A DNA stretch of 64,000 nucleotides from Gammaproteobacteria bacterium (GTDB lineage: Bacteria > Pseudomonadota > Gammaproteobacteria > Pseudomonadales > Pseudohongiellaceae): assembly GCA_018661465.1 (NCBI GenBank), contig JABJIC010000032.1:1-64000 (forward strand). Reading direction: 5' to 3'. Shown here one piece after another: positions 52,574 to 61,034 of the stretch. Positions within the stretch are counted from its first letter, which is position 1. Each line of letters opens with the position of its first letter. The notes under the pieces were generated by a model, which saw nothing but the letters and a program-made list of their open reading frames with translations, was not told the origin of the DNA and made no database searches. Made by a program: the position numbers and the translations under genes.

Positions 52574-52619
52574 AAGCCGGTCGTTTCATAGACGATCGGC
52601 TTATTCATAAACGATCGGC
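52574..52619 (+). promoter_or_regulatory. hairpin with a duplicated arm before ribD
   Basis: AAGCCGGTCGT (52574-52584) pairs with ACGATCGGCTT (52592-52602) around a 7-base loop, with one G-T pair. A second copy ACGATCGGC (52611-52619) could pair with the same left arm and would then reach almost to the ribD start. The nrdR-ribD gap also has TTTTAAAGCGC twice. It could be a terminator/attenuator or a translational hairpin; no FMN riboswitch is seen here. Confidence 0.4.
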
Positions 52620-52630
52620 CTAGTCTAAAC

Positions 52631-53791
52631 ATGAAATCTCTTCCTAACAACGAACTTGGGGCTGACCAGCGCGACTGGCCAGCCTATATGCAACAAGCCC
52701 TGGATCTGGCTGCATCTGTAATTAGTGCTGTACCTAATCCGCGGGTAGGTTGTGTTTTGTTTGCAGAAAACAAAGTTGTTGGAGAAGGTTGGCATAAGGC
52801 TGCTGGGCAGGATCACGCAGAAGTGATGGCTCTAAAGCAGGCGGGTGATAAGGCAAAGTCGAGTACGGCATTTGTTAGCCTTGAGCCTTGCGCTCATACC
52901 GGTCGCACTGGGCCTTGCTGCGACGCGCTTATTGAAGCAGGCATTTCGACAGTAGTTATTGCCAGCGTAGATCCTAATTCCAAAGTGGCGGGTAAGGGCA
53001 TAGAGCGAATGGAAGCTTCCGGTATCGAAGTTTTTCAGCTTACGGACTTCGATCAGTTAGCAAAAAAAATAAACCCCGGATACTTCAAGCGAATTGCAAA
53101 GGGGCTGCCATATGTCCGTTGTAAAATGGCAATGAGTCTTGATGGCCGAACTGCTCTTGCCAACGGCGAAAGTAAATGGATTACTTCGGCTGAAGCGCGC
53201 AGCGATGTGCAGAAACTTCGAGCAGCTAGCAGTGCTGTCGTAACAGGCATAGGTACTGTTCTCGAAGACGACCCATCGATGGCAGTAAGAAAGGGCGAAC
53301 TCGGATTTAGTGAGGAAGAGCTTGAAAGAAATTCAGCGGCGCTGTCTGTGCAGCCCCTCCGAGTGATTGTGGATTCTCGTCTGCGTACACCTGACGCCGC
53401 CAGAATATTTGAAGCGGAAGGAAACGTAATTGTATTTGCTCAGGACCAAGACGGTTCCGAAAAAAACCTTGCAGAGAATGTGGAAATAGTAAAAACAGGT
53501 AAGGGCCAGCAAGGGCTTGATCTTAGATTTGTGCTAGAATGTCTGGCTTCCGATTATTCCTGCTCCGAAGTGCTGGTGGAAGCCGGTTCAGAATTAAGTG
53601 GCTCGTTTATACGCGAAGGTTTGGTGGATGAACTTGTTATCTACATTGCTCCCAAAATTTTAGGAAGTGATGCTAAAGGATTGCTGGATATATCAGGTCT
53701 TGAATCTCTGTCGGAAAGTTTGAATTTTGAAATTCTTGATGTCGAAGCAATAGGATCAGATATTAGGGTGAGGGCAATACCCCGCAATTAG
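52631..53791 (+). CDS. ribD: bifunctional riboflavin biosynthesis protein RibD
   Basis: RibD deaminates and then reduces the pyrimidine intermediate after RibA in riboflavin synthesis. The N-terminal deaminase has HAEVMAL and EPCAHTGRTGPC (zinc ligands). The C-terminal reductase has YVRCKMAMSLDGRTAL, SKWITSAEARSDVQKLRA and LVEAGSELSGSFI. The 386-residue length fits. It is first in the plus-strand riboflavin block, with ribE 74 bases downstream. Confidence 0.95.
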   Translation: MKSLPNNELGADQRDWPAYMQQALDLAASVISAVPNPRVGCVLFAENKVVGEGWHKAAGQDHAEVMALKQAGDKAKSSTAFVSLEPCAHTGRTGPCCDALIEAGISTVVIASVDPNSKVAGKGIERMEASGIEVFQLTDFDQLAKKINPGYFKRIAKGLPYVRCKMAMSLDGRTALANGESKWITSAEARSDVQKLRAASSAVVTGIGTVLEDDPSMAVRKGELGFSEEELERNSAALSVQPLRVIVDSRLRTPDAARIFEAEGNVIVFAQDQDGSEKNLAENVEIVKTGKGQQGLDLRFVLECLASDYSCSEVLVEAGSELSGSFIREGLVDELVIYIAPKILGSDAKGLLDISGLESLSESLNFEILDVEAIGSDIRVRAIPRN

Positions 53792-53865
53792 CAGCTTTAT
53801 AAGCAAGGCCTAGCTCAGAAAAATTTTGGCAATAACTGATTTGCAAACAAGACGAAGCACAAAAT

Positions 53866-54522
53866 ATGTTTACCGGTATTATCGAAGCCACTGGAAAAAT
53901 TAAGAGCCTGCAACAGATTAAGTCTGAATGGCGGTTATGTGTAGATGTTGGAAAGCTCGTACTCGACGACGTTAAACTCGGAGACAGTATTGCGGTAAAC
54001 GGTTGCTGTTTAACCGTAGTTGAAATGGACTCGAATAGTTTCAGTGCAGACGTTTCCAACGAGACAATGGATTGCACAACCCTGGGTTCACTTAAGCCGA
54101 GTAGCCGGGTAAACCTGGAGAAGGCGATGTTGGCCAATAGCAGATTTGGCGGACACATTGTAAGTGGTCACGTTGACGGTGTTGGAGAATTGCAAAGTTC
54201 CGAGGCCGACGGTAGAAGCCAGCGATTAACTTTTCAAGTTCCTAAGGAGCTTTGTAAATATATCGCGGCGAAAGGATCGATCTGTATTGACGGTACCAGT
54301 CTGACGGTAAATGAGGTAGATGGCCTCACTTTTAGCATTAACGTCATTCCTCACACTCAGGAAGAGACAGTTATTGGCGATTACCTCAGCGCTCAGAAAG
54401 TTAATCTTGAGGTAGACCTGGTGGCAAGGTATCTGGAAAGGCTTATGTCTGGAACTGAAGAAACAGGAATTGCCACAGCATTGGATGAATCATTTCTTGC
54501 TGAACATGGTTTTAAAGACTAA
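53866..54522 (+). CDS. ribE: riboflavin synthase alpha subunit
   Basis: Riboflavin synthase dismutates two 6,7-dimethyl-8-ribityllumazines to riboflavin and a diaminouracil. The 218-residue product has the two-lumazine-domain repeat, starting MFTGIIEATGKI and repeating near residue 98 (GGHIVSGHVDGVG). The motifs VNGCCLTV and GTSLTVNEVDG are the paired GxxLTV signatures. It lies between ribD and the RibB fusion gene. Confidence 0.95.
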   Translation: MFTGIIEATGKIKSLQQIKSEWRLCVDVGKLVLDDVKLGDSIAVNGCCLTVVEMDSNSFSADVSNETMDCTTLGSLKPSSRVNLEKAMLANSRFGGHIVSGHVDGVGELQSSEADGRSQRLTFQVPKELCKYIAAKGSICIDGTSLTVNEVDGLTFSINVIPHTQEETVIGDYLSAQKVNLEVDLVARYLERLMSGTEETGIATALDESFLAEHGFKD

Positions 54523-54596
54523 AGCTGGAAAGAGATCAATCTACAAATAAATCTATTAGTACTAAGTAAAGCTAAAAGTAATAGTCGGAAAAGAAA

Positions 54597-55721
54597 ATGA
54601 AACTGAATTCAATTGAAGAAATCATCGATGATATTCGCCAGGGAAAAATGGTGATATTAATGGATGATGAAGATAGAGAGAACGAAGGCGATATTATTAT
54701 CGCGGCTGAGCGAGTTCAAACTGAAGACATTAACTTCATGGCGACTAATGCGCGGGGTCTTATCTGCCTGACCCTCACAAGAGAGCGATGTGAGCATCTC
54801 AAATTGCCTCTAATGGTTAATGAGAATAATACACCTTATAACACCAACTTTACGGTTTCTATTGAAGCGGCGAGCGGAGTAACCACGGGTATTTCTGCAG
54901 GCGACCGTGCGCGGACTATTCAAGTGGCTGTAGGGAGGGAAAGCCTCGCGGAAGATATTGTTCAGCCCGGTCACATATTTCCGATCATGGCTCAGCCGGG
55001 TGGCGTACTACGCCGAGCAGGGCATACGGAGGCTGGTTGCGATCTCGCCAGATTAGCTGGCTACCAGGCATCAGCAGCTATTGTTGAGATCATGAATGAA
55101 GATGGTTCCATGGCACGACGTCCGGATCTGGAAAAATTTGCCGAGAAACATCAATTGAAAATCGGCACCATTGTCGACTTGATTCATTATCGAATTGCCA
55201 ACGAACAAACAGTCGAGAGAGTCTCCAGTAATACCATGGAAACTGAGTACGGTGAATTTGATGTTCATTCCTACAAGGATTCTATCAGCGGTTCTCTTCA
55301 TCTAGCCTTCACCAAGGGAGAGATATCCAGCGACAAAGACCTATTGGTGAGAGTCCATATCCCTAATACATTGCGCGATGTCTGTGAAGTCCATAATGCA
55401 GAGCGTACCAGTTGGTCTTTCTCTGGAGCACTGAAAAAGATTAGTGAAGAGGGCGCGGGTGTTGCTGTGTTATTATCTGGCAACGATTATGGTAAGGGTG
55501 TCGAACAGAATCTTGCTTCAGCTCTGGCCTCGGCTAGTGGGTTGAGTCAGTCCAATCGTCCAGGTAATGATCTGACTATTGGAACCGGATCTCAGATATT
55601 AAGAGATCTCGGCGTGGGTAAAATGCGTTTGCTAAGTTACCCGGCAAATTTTAACGCAGTTTCTGGTTTCGACCTTGAAGTTGTCGACTTTGTGCAGTTT
55701 GACAATAGTCAGGGCGAATAA
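54597..55721 (+). CDS. ribB: 3,4-dihydroxy-2-butanone-4-phosphate synthase with inactive GCH II-like half (RibBX type)
   Basis: The N-terminal half (residues 1-205) is a normal DHBP synthase: VILMDDEDRENEGDI, GHIFPIMAQPGGVLRRAGHTEAGCDL. The C-terminal half resembles GTP cyclohydrolase II in layout but lacks the zinc cysteine cluster; where RibA has ECLTGDC...CDC, this protein reads NTLRDVCEVHNAE. It therefore cannot bind the catalytic zinc. Such RibBX proteins are known to be widespread in Proteobacteria. A complete ribA follows at 58775, supplying the missing activity. Role of the C-terminal half is unknown. Confidence 0.92.
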   Translation: MKLNSIEEIIDDIRQGKMVILMDDEDRENEGDIIIAAERVQTEDINFMATNARGLICLTLTRERCEHLKLPLMVNENNTPYNTNFTVSIEAASGVTTGISAGDRARTIQVAVGRESLAEDIVQPGHIFPIMAQPGGVLRRAGHTEAGCDLARLAGYQASAAIVEIMNEDGSMARRPDLEKFAEKHQLKIGTIVDLIHYRIANEQTVERVSSNTMETEYGEFDVHSYKDSISGSLHLAFTKGEISSDKDLLVRVHIPNTLRDVCEVHNAERTSWSFSGALKKISEEGAGVAVLLSGNDYGKGVEQNLASALASASGLSQSNRPGNDLTIGTGSQILRDLGVGKMRLLSYPANFNAVSGFDLEVVDFVQFDNSQGE

Positions 55722-55843
55722 CGTTGCCGGATGTAAGCTACTTAGTTGGATGTCGGACATTGGTTTTCAAAAGCAGCTAAGAAAAACACTGCTATTAGAT
55801 TGAAGTTTTTGAAAACAGATAAGCAAAATACAGGTATCAAGAA

Positions 55844-56320
55844 ATGAGCAATATTAGAACCATAGAAGGCAGCTTCACCAATGCATCTGCCAGATACACT
55901 ATCGCAGTTGGTCGATTCAACAGCTTTATAGTTGATCGCTTATTGGACGGAGCATTGGATGTGCTGCGTCGCCATGGAGTGATGGATAAGGATATTACGG
56001 TAGTAAAGGTGCCAGGTGCATTTGAACTTCCTCTGGTAGTTAAGAAGCTGGTAGCCGATGAGGATTGTGATGCAGTCATAGCGCTGGGCGCGGTTATTCG
56101 TGGTGGCACGCCGCATTTCGAGTATGTTGCTGGAGAATGTGTGAAAGGCTTGAGCCAGGTTAGCCTGGATAGCGGTAAGCCAGTGGCCTTCGGTGTATTG
56201 ACGGTTGATACTATTGAACAAGCCATCGAGCGTGCTGGAACTAAAGCCGGAAATAAGGGTGCCGAGGCAGCAATTACCGCCGTGGAAATGGTGAGTTTGT
56301 TGCGTCAACTGGAGAGCTAA
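55844..56320 (+). CDS. ribH: 6,7-dimethyl-8-ribityllumazine synthase
   Basis: RibH condenses the RibB and RibD products to lumazine and forms a pentamer or icosahedral capsid. The 158-residue product has [49 protein letters not shown] and [18 protein letters not shown]. Length is standard. The nusB GTG begins immediately after its stop (56321), so they are translationally coupled. Confidence 0.96.
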   Translation: MSNIRTIEGSFTNASARYTIAVGRFNSFIVDRLLDGALDVLRRHGVMDKDITVVKVPGAFELPLVVKKLVADEDCDAVIALGAVIRGGTPHFEYVAGECVKGLSQVSLDSGKPVAFGVLTVDTIEQAIERAGTKAGNKGAEAAITAVEMVSLLRQLES

Positions 56321-56929
56321 GTGAGTCCGGCAAAGAAAAGTACTGCATCGAAATCCCCGGATTCAGACTCTCCTTCGTCAAAGAAAGAGAGCAGCAAAAA
56401 AAAATCCCCCAATATAAATAAAGAACTAAAAGAAGCGCCAAAAAAGGCAGCAAAAAAGTCGCCAAAGAAGCCACCCAAAAAAGTCCCTCTGTCTCAGCGA
56501 CGATTGGCTCGAAAATTGGTTTTGCAGGCACTCTACCAATGGCAACTTGCGGAAGCTGACCCCAAGGAAATTGAATCTCAATTTCGTGAAGAAACCACAG
56601 ACAAAGTGGATTGGGCTTATTTCAAGGAAGTTTTCTACGCAATCCCCAAGCAAATTGATCCGTTGGAGGCGCACTTTCAGCCTCTGCTGGACAGAGACAT
56701 CAACTCCCTGGATCCAATCGAAAGAGCATTGCTCTATCTTGGGACTTACGAGCTGGCCCATCGCGTCGACGTGCCTTACCGGGTGGTAATCAATGAATGC
56801 GTAGAATTGGCGAAAGTTTTTGGTGCCACCGAGAGTCACAAATACATAAACGGTATTTTGGATAAGTTGGCAACAGTGTTACGGGAAGCAGAAACTAGCG
56901 CATACCGTAAGAAGCCTCAAAGAAAATAG
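56321..56929 (+). CDS. nusB: transcription antitermination protein NusB with Lys-rich N-terminal extension
   Basis: NusB with S10 forms the rRNA antitermination complex. The family domain starts near residue 58 (SQRRLARKLVLQALYQWQL) and includes SLDPIERALLYLGTYEL and VINECVELAKVFGATESHKYINGILD. Before it are about 57 residues rich in Lys, Ser and Pro (ASKSPDSDSPSS, KKESSKKK), absent from the usual 140-residue protein. No internal start would remove the extension cleanly. GTG start abuts the ribH stop. Confidence 0.93.
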   Translation: MSPAKKSTASKSPDSDSPSSKKESSKKKSPNINKELKEAPKKAAKKSPKKPPKKVPLSQRRLARKLVLQALYQWQLAEADPKEIESQFREETTDKVDWAYFKEVFYAIPKQIDPLEAHFQPLLDRDINSLDPIERALLYLGTYELAHRVDVPYRVVINECVELAKVFGATESHKYINGILDKLATVLREAETSAYRKKPQRK

Positions 56930-56966
56930 AAAGAAAAATAGAAAGAAAAATAGAAAGAAAAATAGA
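56927..56966 (+). repeat. 12-base tandem repeat (TAGAAAGAAAAA x3+) after nusB
   Basis: Three perfect TAGAAAGAAAAA units and a partial fourth start at the nusB stop codon. Purine-rich strand asymmetry is strong. It lies between nusB and thiL, outside coding sequence. Confidence 0.85.
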
Positions 56967-57065
56967 TAACAAATAGGCTGAGCCTGAAAGGCAGCCTGAG
57001 AACACGTCAGCCAGAAAAATCTAAGCAAAAACTCCTAATAGAAATCCGGGTCACGAGACAGCCAG

Positions 57066-58085
57066 ATGTCAGCTTCAGAATTCGAGATAATTCAGCGTTA
57101 CTTTGCCGAATCCGGGCTCGATTTTTCAAGACAGGGGGTGGAGCTTGGAATTGGCGATGATGCAGCACTGCTTACGCTTCACCAAGATTCAAACTTGGCG
57201 ATCTCCATGGACGTTCTAGTTGAAAACGTCCATTTCCCGGAGGGAGCTGATCCCGCTCTAATTGCTAATCGCGCCCTGGCTGTAAATCTTAGTGATCTCG
57301 CCGCAATGGCGGCACAGCCATTATGCTTTACCCTGGGATTGGTTTTAGCCGAACGCGATGAAAAGTGGCTTGAGCATTTTAGTAAGGGCTTGTTGGCACT
57401 GGCCAAGAAATTTAACTGTCCTCTTGTTGGGGGAGATACTACGAAGTGTTCACCCGAATCAGCTAATACCAGTATCAGTATTCAAGTTCATGGGATTTGT
57501 AGCAAGAACAAAGCTAGCCTGCGAAGTGGTGCGAATCCAGGCGATAAGATATATGTGAGTGGCAAACTGGGAGATGGAGCGATAGCTTTGCTTTCTCTTG
57601 ATTTACAGTCCCATCTCCCAGACTCGTTTCAATTGCAGAATTCGGAATTGCCTGAGTCTTGCAAGCAGTATTTCTCAGATGCCTATTACCGGCCTCAGCC
57701 CAGAATTGCTCTGGCCTTGGCTATCCGAGAATTGATTACTAGCAGTATTGATATTTCCGATGGCTTGCTAGGGGATTTGGGGCATATCACAAGTGCCAGT
57801 AATTGCGGTGCCAAACTGATCTTGGCGGAACTGCCCGTTTCGGAATCCGCCAGATGCTGTGTCAGCGAAGATAATCAAGTTAAGGCTGCTCTGTTCGGAG
57901 GCGATGATTACGAACTCTGTTTCACGGTTCCGCCTGTTCATTGCGCTGAAGTGGAGAAAATTGCTTCTGGACTAGGTGAGGAATTAAGCTGTATCGGTGA
58001 AATTGTAGGCGGAAATCAGATAAGCTGCTTTGATCACTCAGGCTCGGAACGCGTTTTTGAAAATCATTCTTACCAGCATTTCTAG
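57066..58085 (+). CDS. thiL: thiamine-monophosphate kinase
   Basis: ThiL phosphorylates thiamine monophosphate to the active pyrophosphate. The 339-residue product has SEFEIIQRYFAESG, GIGDDAALL, FPEGADPALIANRALAVNLSDLAAMAAQPL and the GGDTTKCSP, SIDISDGLLGDLGH and GGDDYELCFTVP motifs of the PurM-like family. Length fits (E. coli 325). It lies between nusB and pgpA. Confidence 0.95.
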   Translation: MSASEFEIIQRYFAESGLDFSRQGVELGIGDDAALLTLHQDSNLAISMDVLVENVHFPEGADPALIANRALAVNLSDLAAMAAQPLCFTLGLVLAERDEKWLEHFSKGLLALAKKFNCPLVGGDTTKCSPESANTSISIQVHGICSKNKASLRSGANPGDKIYVSGKLGDGAIALLSLDLQSHLPDSFQLQNSELPESCKQYFSDAYYRPQPRIALALAIRELITSSIDISDGLLGDLGHITSASNCGAKLILAELPVSESARCCVSEDNQVKAALFGGDDYELCFTVPPVHCAEVEKIASGLGEELSCIGEIVGGNQISCFDHSGSERVFENHSYQHF

Positions 58086-58170
58086 AATGGTAGAGACTGC
58101 TTGCTGGGGTTTTGATGGGCTTTTTCTAGCCTTTCATTAAGCTCATATTGAAGTACAGGAATATAAATAG

Positions 58171-58647
58171 ATGGTGAACAAGGTAAAATCGATCTGGCGA
58201 AATCCGGTCCATATAGTGGCCTTTGGTTTCGGCAGCGGCACAGCTCCCAAGGCTCCTGGCACTGCTGGGACACTGTTGGCTATGGTGATTTATTTATTGC
58301 TGCCACCTATCCCGCCAATGATATATGGCTTATTGCTGATATTTTTCTTTGTTATTGGTATCTGGATTTGCGGTAAAACCGCTGAAGATCTGGGAGTTCA
58401 TGACCACGGCGGCATCGTTTGGGACGAGTTCGTCGGCTATTGGCTCACCATGTTTATGGCTCCTCAGGGTTGGGTCTGGGCGCTGATTGGCTTTGGCTTG
58501 TTCAGGCTGCTGGATATTGTTAAACCCTGGCCAATTAGTTGGGCAGATAAACAGCTCAAGGGCGGCACAGGAATCATGCTAGATGATGTTTTAGCAGGTA
58601 TAATGGCCGCCCTGTGCATTCAGGCCATCGTTATATTGATGCCTTGA
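58171..58647 (+). CDS. pgpA: phosphatidylglycerophosphatase A
   Basis: PgpA removes phosphate from phosphatidylglycerophosphate in the inner membrane. The 158-residue product has the family motifs GFGSGTAPKAPGTAGTLLA, VHDHGGIVWDEFVGYWLTMF and FRLLDIVKPWPISWADKQLKGG, ending with a membrane helix. Length is standard. A 12-base tandem repeat follows before ribA. Confidence 0.95.
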   Translation: MVNKVKSIWRNPVHIVAFGFGSGTAPKAPGTAGTLLAMVIYLLLPPIPPMIYGLLLIFFFVIGIWICGKTAEDLGVHDHGGIVWDEFVGYWLTMFMAPQGWVWALIGFGLFRLLDIVKPWPISWADKQLKGGTGIMLDDVLAGIMAALCIQAIVILMP

Positions 58648-58673
58648 TGGGCTTTTTATGGATAGATACGCAC

Positions 58674-58721
58674 TTAAGACCAGAGTTAAGACCAGAGTTA
58701 AGACCACAGTTAAGACCACAG
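58674..58721 (+). repeat. 12-base tandem repeat (TTAAGACCAGAG / TTAAGACCACAG) before ribA
   Basis: Four TTAAGACCA-(GAG/CAG) units of 12 bases are followed by one degenerate copy. It sits in the pgpA-ribA gap and is noncoding. Together with the 12-base repeat after nusB it shows a shared period in two gaps of the same operon. Confidence 0.85.
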
Positions 58722-58774
58722 TTAGAACCATGGTTTTGTAGATAGATTTTGCAGTTAAATGTAGGGGAATTTCC

Positions 58775-59359
58775 TTGTCAGTAACATTTGTGGCTTCAGC
58801 ATCGCTTCCGACTCAATGGGGCCATTTCACCATCTATGGTTTCGAAGATAAGAGCAATGGCAAGGAACACGTGGCTCTCGCTCTTGGTGAAATTGATCAG
58901 GAAGAGCCTCTCCTATGCCGTATCCATTCAGAGTGCCTTACAGGAGATTGCCTGTTCAGTCTGCGCTGCGATTGCGGGCCACAATTACAGACCGCAATGC
59001 AAGCAATAGGCAAGGAAGGTAGAGGCTTGATTCTTTATCTTCGTCAGGAAGGTCGTGGAATTGGCTTGCTCAATAAAATTAAGGCTTATTCTTTGCAAGA
59101 CTCAGGCGCCGACACCGTAGAAGCCAATGTTCAATTGGGGTTCGAGCCGGACAGCCGAGAGTATCAAATCTGTAAACCAATGCTGGACTACTTTCATATT
59201 AAAAGCGTTAGGATTATGACTAATAATCCAAGCAAGGTTGATGCTTTGAAAGATATGGGAATTGATGTGGCAGAGATTGTTCCTATCCATACCGAGGCTA
59301 ATCCTCACAACGAAAGTTATCTTTCGGTGAAAGTAAACAAAATGGGCCATATCAAATAG
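58775..59359 (+). CDS. ribA: GTP cyclohydrolase II
   Basis: RibA opens GTP to the diaminopyrimidine that feeds RibD. The 194-residue product starts at TTG with AGGGGAA upstream and has the complete zinc site [17 protein letters not shown] near residue 53-69, [16 protein letters not shown], and the GTP-binding [11 protein letters not shown]. It supplies the activity missing from the RibB fusion at 54597. Confidence 0.95.
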   Translation: MSVTFVASASLPTQWGHFTIYGFEDKSNGKEHVALALGEIDQEEPLLCRIHSECLTGDCLFSLRCDCGPQLQTAMQAIGKEGRGLILYLRQEGRGIGLLNKIKAYSLQDSGADTVEANVQLGFEPDSREYQICKPMLDYFHIKSVRIMTNNPSKVDALKDMGIDVAEIVPIHTEANPHNESYLSVKVNKMGHIK

Positions 59360-59390
59360 CCGGCCATTCTTTTCATAAGTGGAGTGGAGC

Positions 59391-60053
59391 TTGTCCAATC
59401 GTAAGAAAATAATCGTTGATCTGTTGCGACACGGTGAGCCAGAAGGTGGAGACATTCTTCGTGGCCGAGTTGATCCCATTCTTACCAATCTCGGTTGGGA
59501 GCAAATGCAACAAGCTGCCGCGCTCACAAGTAAGCAGGCAATTTCCCCCCTAACACCTAAGTGGACCCACGTCGTTTCATCGCCTTTGCAACGCTGCAAG
59601 CATTTTGCGGAGCTAGTCTCAGACCGTTTTGGATATGAACTAAATGAGTCTGAGAACTGGCTGGAAATAGATTATGGTGATTGGGATGGGTTACCCATAG
59701 AGCAGTGGCGAGAATTGGCAGCGGATCAGTTCAGAGAATTTCGCAAAGATATGTCGAAACTAGCTCCACCTGGTGGTGAGGACTTTATCAGTTTCAAGGA
59801 TCGAATCCTTGCGGCCTGGAAAGATTTGGCAGAGCTGGATAATGATAGTCACGTCTTGGTGGTAACCCACGGTGGCGTAATGCGTGTGGTGCTGCCATCG
59901 GTTCTCGGCATGCCGCTAAACAGAAGCTTTCCTCTGCATATTCCCTTCGCTTGCTTGAGCAGGATACGTCTGGACGTTGTGGAGGAGGGCAATGACAAAA
60001 AAGTTTCGGCGAGCCTGCTATTTCACAATGGTGCGGAATACGTGACTGGCTGA
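59391..60053 (+). CDS. histidine phosphatase family protein (CobC-like)
   Basis: The 220-residue product starts at TTG 59391 with GGAG 6 bases upstream; a GTG at 59379 is in frame but less well spaced. The phosphatase motif DLLRHGEPEGG (RHG) near residue 10-20, VVSSPLQRCKHFAEL, and VVTHGGVMRVVL are those of the branch that includes alpha-ribazole-5'-phosphate phosphatase CobC. The cobalamin genes btuF-like and cobO lie just downstream on the other strand, favouring CobC over a phosphoglycerate mutase-like role. Location is cytosolic. Confidence 0.78.
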   Translation: MSNRKKIIVDLLRHGEPEGGDILRGRVDPILTNLGWEQMQQAAALTSKQAISPLTPKWTHVVSSPLQRCKHFAELVSDRFGYELNESENWLEIDYGDWDGLPIEQWRELAADQFREFRKDMSKLAPPGGEDFISFKDRILAAWKDLAELDNDSHVLVVTHGGVMRVVLPSVLGMPLNRSFPLHIPFACLSRIRLDVVEEGNDKKVSASLLFHNGAEYVTG

Positions 60054-60128
60054 TTTCTTTCTCACTCACTATTTCTAAAACGTAATTCTCAGCAAACTAA
60101 AAACCTGCAAGCCAAGATCATCGATTGC

Positions 60129-61034
60129 TCAACGAGCAGAATCGATCTGCTCACAGAGCATTTCAGCTCCCTGCAAGGCCCGAAGAGTGGGGCGCATTAC
60201 CAGATCAGGCGGAACAAAAAACAAACTCTCCTGGGCAACCGCTGTTAGTCCATTCCATTCTTTCCAGTCGTCCAGCCAGGCAGGCCGCTGATCGTCCGCT
60301 CCACTGGCAACTATGATCTCAGGATTACGATTCAGAACGGCTTCTTCGCTCACCTTTGGTGCTTTTTGTTGAATGTCAGCAAAAATATTTCTACCACCGC
60401 AAAGCTCAATGATGTCATTGATAAGCTCGTCACCACCGACGCTTATTAGCGGGGCATTCCATATTTGATAAAAAGTACTAAGAATGGGCCTACTTCCATA
60501 TACTGATTGTAATGATTGGTATTGATTGCGAAAATCATTTGCTACATCTTGGGCTTTGTTGTCCTCTGCAGTAAGCCTTCCGAGTTTCTCGATCAGCGAA
60601 GGGATATCTTCGAGCGCCTGGGTTTCTGCCATGAAAACCGTGTAACCCATTTCTTTCAGTCTCGCCACTGAGCCTCTGGGGTTGCCAGTTACCCAGGCTA
60701 AGATCAGATCAGGGTCAATTTCAATAATGCGCTCCATATCCAAGCGGTCATGACGCCCTATTATTGGAATGGTCAAGGCAGCAGGGGGGAAGTCGCTGAA
60801 TTCGACGACTCCTTCAATGCGATTTCCTGCATCAATGCTGAACAGTAATTCGGTGAGAGCAGGGGCCAGACTTATGATTCTTGTGGCTGGCTCGGAAAGG
60901 GTTACTACTGTGTCTTCGTCATCCACAACGCTTATGTTTTGGGCGCTGGCATGTACGGAGACGAGAAAAAACATAAAGACAAACAGGAGTCTGGGGGAAA
61001 GCTTGTGTAATCCTATTGTCCCAATAGTACTCAT
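60129..61034 (-). CDS. btuF: BtuF-like cobalamin-binding periplasmic protein
   Basis: The 301-residue product has a signal peptide (FVFMFFLVSVHASAQ) and the class III SBP (BtuF/FhuD) fold. Motifs are ATRIISLAPALTELLFSI, YPDLILAW-like IDPDLILAWVTGN, and GGRNIFAD with EEAVLNRNPEIIVAS. The start shares one base with the cobO stop (TAATG), so the genes are translationally coupled. No BtuCD genes are in this window; a partner must be elsewhere. Confidence 0.87.
   Translation of the reverse strand: MSTIGTIGLHKLSPRLLFVFMFFLVSVHASAQNISVVDDEDTVVTLSEPATRIISLAPALTELLFSIDAGNRIEGVVEFSDFPPAALTIPIIGRHDRLDMERIIEIDPDLILAWVTGNPRGSVARLKEMGYTVFMAETQALEDIPSLIEKLGRLTAEDNKAQDVANDFRNQYQSLQSVYGSRPILSTFYQIWNAPLISVGGDELINDIIELCGGRNIFADIQQKAPKVSEEAVLNRNPEIIVASGADDQRPAWLDDWKEWNGLTAVAQESLFFVPPDLVMRPTLRALQGAEMLCEQIDSAR

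Noticed and set aside
54597-55721. RibB fusion as a broken ribBA pseudogene
   Set aside because: The frame is intact and full length, and the zinc-less C-terminal half is a known widespread variant with an active ribA nearby.
53792-55843. FMN riboswitch in the riboflavin block
   Set aside because: None of the gaps before ribD, ribE, ribB or ribH shows the conserved RFN boxes that I would expect.
56927-58721. Tandem repeats as a CRISPR array
   Set aside because: Units are 12 bases, contiguous with no unique spacers, and no cas genes are present.
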